From the NCBI GenBank assembly GCA_944320015.1, contig CALUFO010000004.1:1-64000 (forward strand): a stretch of DNA of 64,000 nt, read 5' to 3'. The notes under the pieces were generated by a model that was not told where the DNA came from, made no database searches, and was given only the letters and a program-made list of their open reading frames with translations. Source of the stretch: an uncultured Barnesiella sp. (GTDB lineage: Bacteria > Bacteroidota > Bacteroidia > Bacteroidales > Barnesiellaceae). The position numbers were made by a program, and so were the translations under genes. Of the stretch, positions 62,001-64,000 are shown in pieces. The number at the start of each line of letters is the position of its first letter. The stretch's first letter is position 1.

Positions 62001-64000
62001 CGTGATTTATGTGACGAAAGCCGCCAACGGTACGGTCGACGGCTCGTCGTGGGACAACGCCGCTTGCGAGGCCAAGTTGCAAAAAGCGCTCAACTGGGCG
62101 GGCTATATCATTCACAACAAAAACACATATGCTTCGGGACGGTATAGCGGAATTTCCCGCATTCAAGTCTACATCGCCGCCGGGACCTACTATCCCACCG
62201 ACGCCATTCTGCCCGAGCAGCCGCGTACGACCACCTTTGTTATTCCGGCGGGAATCGAAGTCTATGGCGGTTTTGGCGGAGTCAATGACGACGAGACGAT
62301 CGAAGGCCGCAATGTCCGGTTGAACCGGACCGTGTTCAGCGGAATGGTGGGCAGTTCGACCGATGAGAATGTCTACCGGGTGGTCACTTTCGGTATGAAA
62401 CAGCATCGCGACAACGCTTCGGTGCCGGTCGAGGGGGCTACCTATTACGACGACCCCAACCCCGAGGTCGCTTTTATCGACGGTGTGTTTATCACCGAAG
62501 GTAACGCCAACCACCCCACCGACACCGAGTGGCAGTCGGGCGGCGGCGCCAAAGTGACCGCCAACGGGTTGTTGAGCAATAGCGCCGTGTATGATTGCGC
62601 GGCCTCCGACAAAGGTGGCGGTGTCTATCTGGCTCCGGGCGGGCGTGTCACCGGCTCGATTGTGTATGACAATGAGGGCGGCGATGGTGGCGGCATCTAT
62701 GCCGACGACAACTCGATGGTGGTGAACTGCACCGTCGTCGAGAATACGACCACGGCCAACGGCGTGGGCGGAGGGCTGTCGATAGGCACGAAACCGATTA
62801 TCGTCAACTCGGTGTTCTGGTTGAACGACTCGGGCAACGGTAAGAACATCTACGGCAACATGTCCCAGCAGGTCGATACCACCTTCAACGGCTATCGGTA
62901 TCAAAGCTATGTATTCAACCACTGTGCCGTCGAGGGGCTGAAAGTGATGGGCTACGGCAACTTCGCATTGACCAGTTCCAACGACAATACATCGTCGGTC
63001 GTAGGCTTGAACATACCCGGTTTCGTCGACCCCGAGAATAAGAAATACACGTTGAAACGCACCTCGTCGCTCATTCGCAACGGTATCGAGGTGGCACAAC
63101 CCGATGACCCCTTTATTCAAGCGCTGCATATCGCCCGGCTCGATTTGCGGGGCACCGACCGCTTCTATTTCGATTCGGCTTTGCGTTCCTATTTCGATGT
63201 GGGTGCCGTGACCTACGACGGCTCCACCACGCTCGACCCTGCCGGGAATACCGAGGCCGAGCAGGGTGCCGACGGTGTTTACCGCCTGTATGTGTCGCAA
63301 ACGGCACAGGGATTGGCCACCGGCCGTAGTTGGCGGAACGCCTTGGGCGACATACAGCAGGCGCTCGACTATTTTGCCGACGACAACAACTTCAAGAACG
63401 ACCCCAGTGCCTCTTCCCGGAAGTGCGAGATATGGGTGTCGAAAGGAACATACAACCCCAAAACCTCGAAGAACGAAAGCGATTGGGGAACCTCGTTCGT
63501 CCTCAACCGCTACACCTCGATTTACGGCGGGTTCAGGGGGAGCAACCTGCCCTATTACGAGAGTTGGATCGAGCCGTTCACCGTCGACCCCTCAAACCGG
63601 GTCAAAGCCTCCGGTACATGGAACAAGACCGACTACTCCTACACGCTCGACGACGGGGCTATCACGTTCTATCCCCGGGTGAAAGCGCTCGAAGACGAGC
63701 CTTCGTCGTGGTTCCTGCATTTCACGACCGACGAGACTTCGCCCTCGTCGCCCGTGGTGACGGTCGACGGCTTCCAGCTCATCGATGAGTTGAAACTGCC
63801 GGTCATCACGACCGACAGCACTACCGAGTATATTTACGATTTGCGCTATCTGGCTATCGGGGAAACCGATTGGGAGAACGCCCCGGTGATCGAGGAGGTC
63901 TATATCTCGGGATTGCCGGCGGGAACGACAATGTATAGCGCCACCATCGACAACCGCAAATCGGCCACAATCATGTCGACCGAGATTGTGGCGACCGATG
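56041..64000 (+). CDS. giant modular beta-helix adhesin-like protein (3' end outside window)
   Basis: An uninterrupted frame of 2,653 codons that is still open at the window end. The N-terminus has a long charged region of about 25 residues, then a hydrophobic core (GLFLLLLLSLC) and a likely cleavage after MAAQ. The rest is built of at least six modules, each opening with an IYV strand and a DGSSW-type motif (near residues 71, 523, 1082, 1485, 2000, 2428), then GTYxPT and VYGGF, a right-handed beta-helix rich in GGGVY and NN ladders, and closing with DIGAY-like motifs (near 489, 1041, 1447, 1961, 2386). This is the choice-of-anchor Q/polymorphic outer-membrane protein pattern. It is the last visible gene of the fimbrial operon, so a tip or fibre-associated adhesin role is likely (inference). 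The secretion or sorting signal would be in the missing C-terminus. Confidence 0.85.
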   Translation, partial: MSNGKKINIIDGETRVPDRARLGWCRIGLFLLLLLSLCDFPMAAQSHINPARPAFNLRRIYVSPEGAGTFDGSSWANAAKGSDLQMILRSTDTWNTMTSTLQIWVAAGTYVPTEPLSPGDDRSASFVLTGSQVVVYGGFRGQVFDDLGNLVYAGESALEDRQYGNIYSGNREELWALKYQTILSGDRLGNDDLGSGSTVSSLDPSQNATRADNLHTVVTFDPSCVDVVLDGITIVGGSASSGNGGGVLLGGAECGLQLCLLHSNFAVKGGGVYIRKNSGSDTQRCFVYNSVFVSNSALGRSGQGYGGGIYSEAGVVFNNLVNNNNGGGICVYDETSIVNNTVVNNQLYGIGRPADADVPGSSINVSNTVVWSIDPLNHVGLSGMDALTGNVSNCAIVAWDESKGSDNISLLPYNDQTGSTPHFLNPTTNVGPISTPAYADLSPSFLLQQSSVLLSKAESSWLTTLSTYYDTEVSYDIAGNPRLVSMSLDIGAYQYQPVSGRNILYVRQLSPDEPELADGEVRDGSSWRLALQDVQMAIDELYSRGVVGEVWVAGGTYYPTSTITDEAGVRGQTERHFSFIMRSGVSVYGGFRGEPGDEGINDGTTRPRDPDHPDVPWAFEHRTIFSGDVDRNDRSQKAWRWNESEQRWDQYTGRNSYHVVWFASEGFYEQTTRYEAVVAKPLPVESTLDGVVVTGGCADYGERGESTRMGAGVYLVDNGIVTNCIIYENYALTRGGGVMMNNGGMLSNSLVFRNATPGVQVRNGLGGGVYILGDGIVFKSIITNNTARVGGGVYVAEAEYNNPNYEASQEDMYRGVLVASLISNNTAKSDAGAIYFDKLGSISSSTVVKNYCTAVNSDQEGNTGGLAVDRYGVVYNTILWGNSTLEHTRQFFGENGVAQTASMPPSIQVYYTALQDLSNTIWGVNTVTQKTYALAEQNSRARTTYGGNYPDFGNAIVDGVDVLNGLGGVYQKSAADIDGTQTLDGALRTIHGVQHWVPSSASALQRKGGTSSDAPYVRYLPVEMRLYIPMTDILNNPYAEPRAVGAFAFDREEMKYSVIEDNGVQKLVIFVDPATEKDLTGDSWDSPIISGNAAIEYLAELPESVYPGCPREIWVKEGTIHPMWKSIGSDRRTSSVVLRGGVSLYGGFNTKLTGTDGSTAEGVTFVPDGSDVAEPVRNPVDFRTVFDGQTEVGNLYHVISMSDEGTAILDGFHIVNGNASTGSSVFKTGGGILHESGTLYVQNCMIENNIAVNGAGIAMLGGAQKLVMLNSVVNNNTNTGSTGDEVNAAIVLQNKAQLNYCTIIHNKAPGICAMNGEMQLYNSVLWGNTSTGTLAPDDVQITGGATLLDIRNNAIQYVADDWSIWDENIQLSIVEGDPYYPKFVNPTRSVGAVSTGYDTPLGGPARFEPTCESPLVNVGDESFIDDASLILAADITGQHSSVGGAPDIGAYEATCLNPVGTVVYVRCGPMGTASSPQTTYFGTGDGSSWGNAINGNAWYGFDDGLPYDEIEYNSNDATDYITGLQYAVNAAYKASLKKEANGSIAYKTLNYTDYTDNQTDGRRASIQIPEGVDTTALVEVWVAEGEYTSRRGFFMRDAVQVYGGFPATGTPGKDERNPREYNTIIQTMTTAEANSVTSLNGYAPYFNMDADGKSSEFYELNSRYDNANRVRRVLTQPFPYYEDGGRLEATEQGQASTETNNVALNPFVIETIWDGFIIQNGRTRIRHGKDGGAGVALRKNGRLENCIIRNNYNVASRSRGGGAFCNDGTFSNCSFFNNDMPALGSDYGEQYGGGVYVRYGTLYNCVFAGNSVSGGDSNGQAVYIEVADFYNNTIADNSGSGAAIYCGYWFADGAANIYNTIIYNNSGSSQVQAHGNVVLRTSHCCYPSGSISGVSGTNLTQDNIINQVPQFVDRSSGNKENNDYRLQGTSPCINAGNNNPEGIVLPETDMDYTDRFKDCSIDIGAYEIDQSEPIMPAIKTIDGEQVGVIYVTKAANGTVDGSSWDNAACEAKLQKALNWAGYIIHNKNTYASGRYSGISRIQVYIAAGTYYPTDAILPEQPRTTTFVIPAGIEVYGGFGGVNDDETIEGRNVRLNRTVFSGMVGSSTDENVYRVVTFGMKQHRDNASVPVEGATYYDDPNPEVAFIDGVFITEGNANHPTDTEWQSGGGAKVTANGLLSNSAVYDCAASDKGGGVYLAPGGRVTGSIVYDNEGGDGGGIYADDNSMVVNCTVVENTTTANGVGGGLSIGTKPIIVNSVFWLNDSGNGKNIYGNMSQQVDTTFNGYRYQSYVFNHCAVEGLKVMGYGNFALTSSNDNTSSVVGLNIPGFVDPENKKYTLKRTSSLIRNGIEVAQPDDPFIQALHIARLDLRGTDRFYFDSALRSYFDVGAVTYDGSTTLDPAGNTEAEQGADGVYRLYVSQTAQGLATGRSWRNALGDIQQALDYFADDNNFKNDPSASSRKCEIWVSKGTYNPKTSKNESDWGTSFVLNRYTSIYGGFRGSNLPYYESWIEPFTVDPSNRVKASGTWNKTDYSYTLDDGAITFYPRVKALEDEPSSWFLHFTTDETSPSSPVVTVDGFQLIDELKLPVITTDSTTEYIYDLRYLAIGETDWENAPVIEEVYISGLPAGTTMYSATIDNRKSATIMSTEIVATD

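Noticed and set aside
57943..63300. A 1,785-codon open frame on the minus strand opposite the giant beta-helix gene
   Set aside because: The translation is a low-complexity mix rich in His, Arg, Val and Ile with no domain likeness, no signal peptide and no start context, while the + strand frame carries clear repeated modules. Long antisense frames also appear opposite 52042-53811, 54025-54990 and 55051-56022, as expected from codon bias in this GC-rich region.
1..64000. CRISPR array, insertion sequence or rRNA genes
   Set aside because: No regularly spaced 25-40 bp repeats, transposase frames with terminal inverted repeats, or rRNA-like stretches were found; the only regular repeat is the short three-copy 21-bp-phased set at 49391-49446.

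Overview
The window looks like a chromosomal segment of a gut-type Bacteroidales bacterium. Evidence: a SusC/SusD pair, BACON domains, DUF3575/OmpA/Mfa2-type fimbrial genes, many type 9 secretion (T9SS) C-terminal sorting domains, and promoters of the Bacteroidetes type (TAnnTTTG at -7). T9SS substrates alongside an Mfa-type fimbrial locus fit the Barnesiella/Coprobacter/Parabacteroides side of the order better than Bacteroides itself, but I cannot name the species.

Layout. (1) 1-2114: a possible tRNA 3'-end scar with a terminator, a Cdd1/DUF3795 protein, a small membrane protein and a double GNAT acetyltransferase. (2) 2257-14557: a glycan-use locus with an AraC regulator, divergent GH130 phosphorylase, sodium/solute symporter, a T9SS-sorted surface protein, SusC, SusD and a clan-A-type glycoside hydrolase lipoprotein. 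(3) 14544-23871, opposite strand: an apparent seven-gene operon with a secreted SGNH esterase, two URO-D-fold methyltransferase-like proteins, a second clan-A-type glycoside hydrolase, a corrinoid protein, a stand-alone MetH-type reactivation protein and an MtaA-like methyltransferase. This looks like a glycan-linked, corrinoid-dependent demethylation system and is one of the two most interesting parts of the window. (4) 24216-29779: an orphan histidine kinase, then housekeeping genes (DUF177, rpmF, fabH, era, der). (5) 29910-34109: an unknown two-TM protein, VanX-type dipeptidase, LD-carboxypeptidase, glutaminyl-cyclase-like lipoprotein and SufE. (6) 34148-40424: a POT peptide transporter, a TPR/HTH membrane regulator and a T9SS surface protein. 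(7) 40640-47270: rnhB, a DUF4831 gene and nnr on the minus strand, then hpt, adk, obg and pgeF. (8) 47360-49330: a secreted DNA/RNA nuclease lipoprotein with two BACON domains, preceded by three 14-bp direct repeats phased at exactly 21 bp. (9) 50078 to the window end: a fimbrial operon (DUF3575 barrel, DUF3868/OmpA, major fimbrillin, two Mfa2/minor-subunit lipoproteins) ending in a beta-helix protein of at least 2,653 residues that runs off the window.

How it fits together. Regions 2 and 3 converge and together could bind, import, deacylate, hydrolyse and demethylate a decorated polysaccharide, with GH130 and the symporter handling small sugars at the end. Region 9 could build a surface fibre whose tip or shaft-associated partner is the giant modular beta-helix protein. 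A G8 tract in its leader and an imperfect 19-bp inverted repeat inside the operon are candidate variation or control elements. No CRISPR array, insertion sequence, rRNA or complete tRNA was found.
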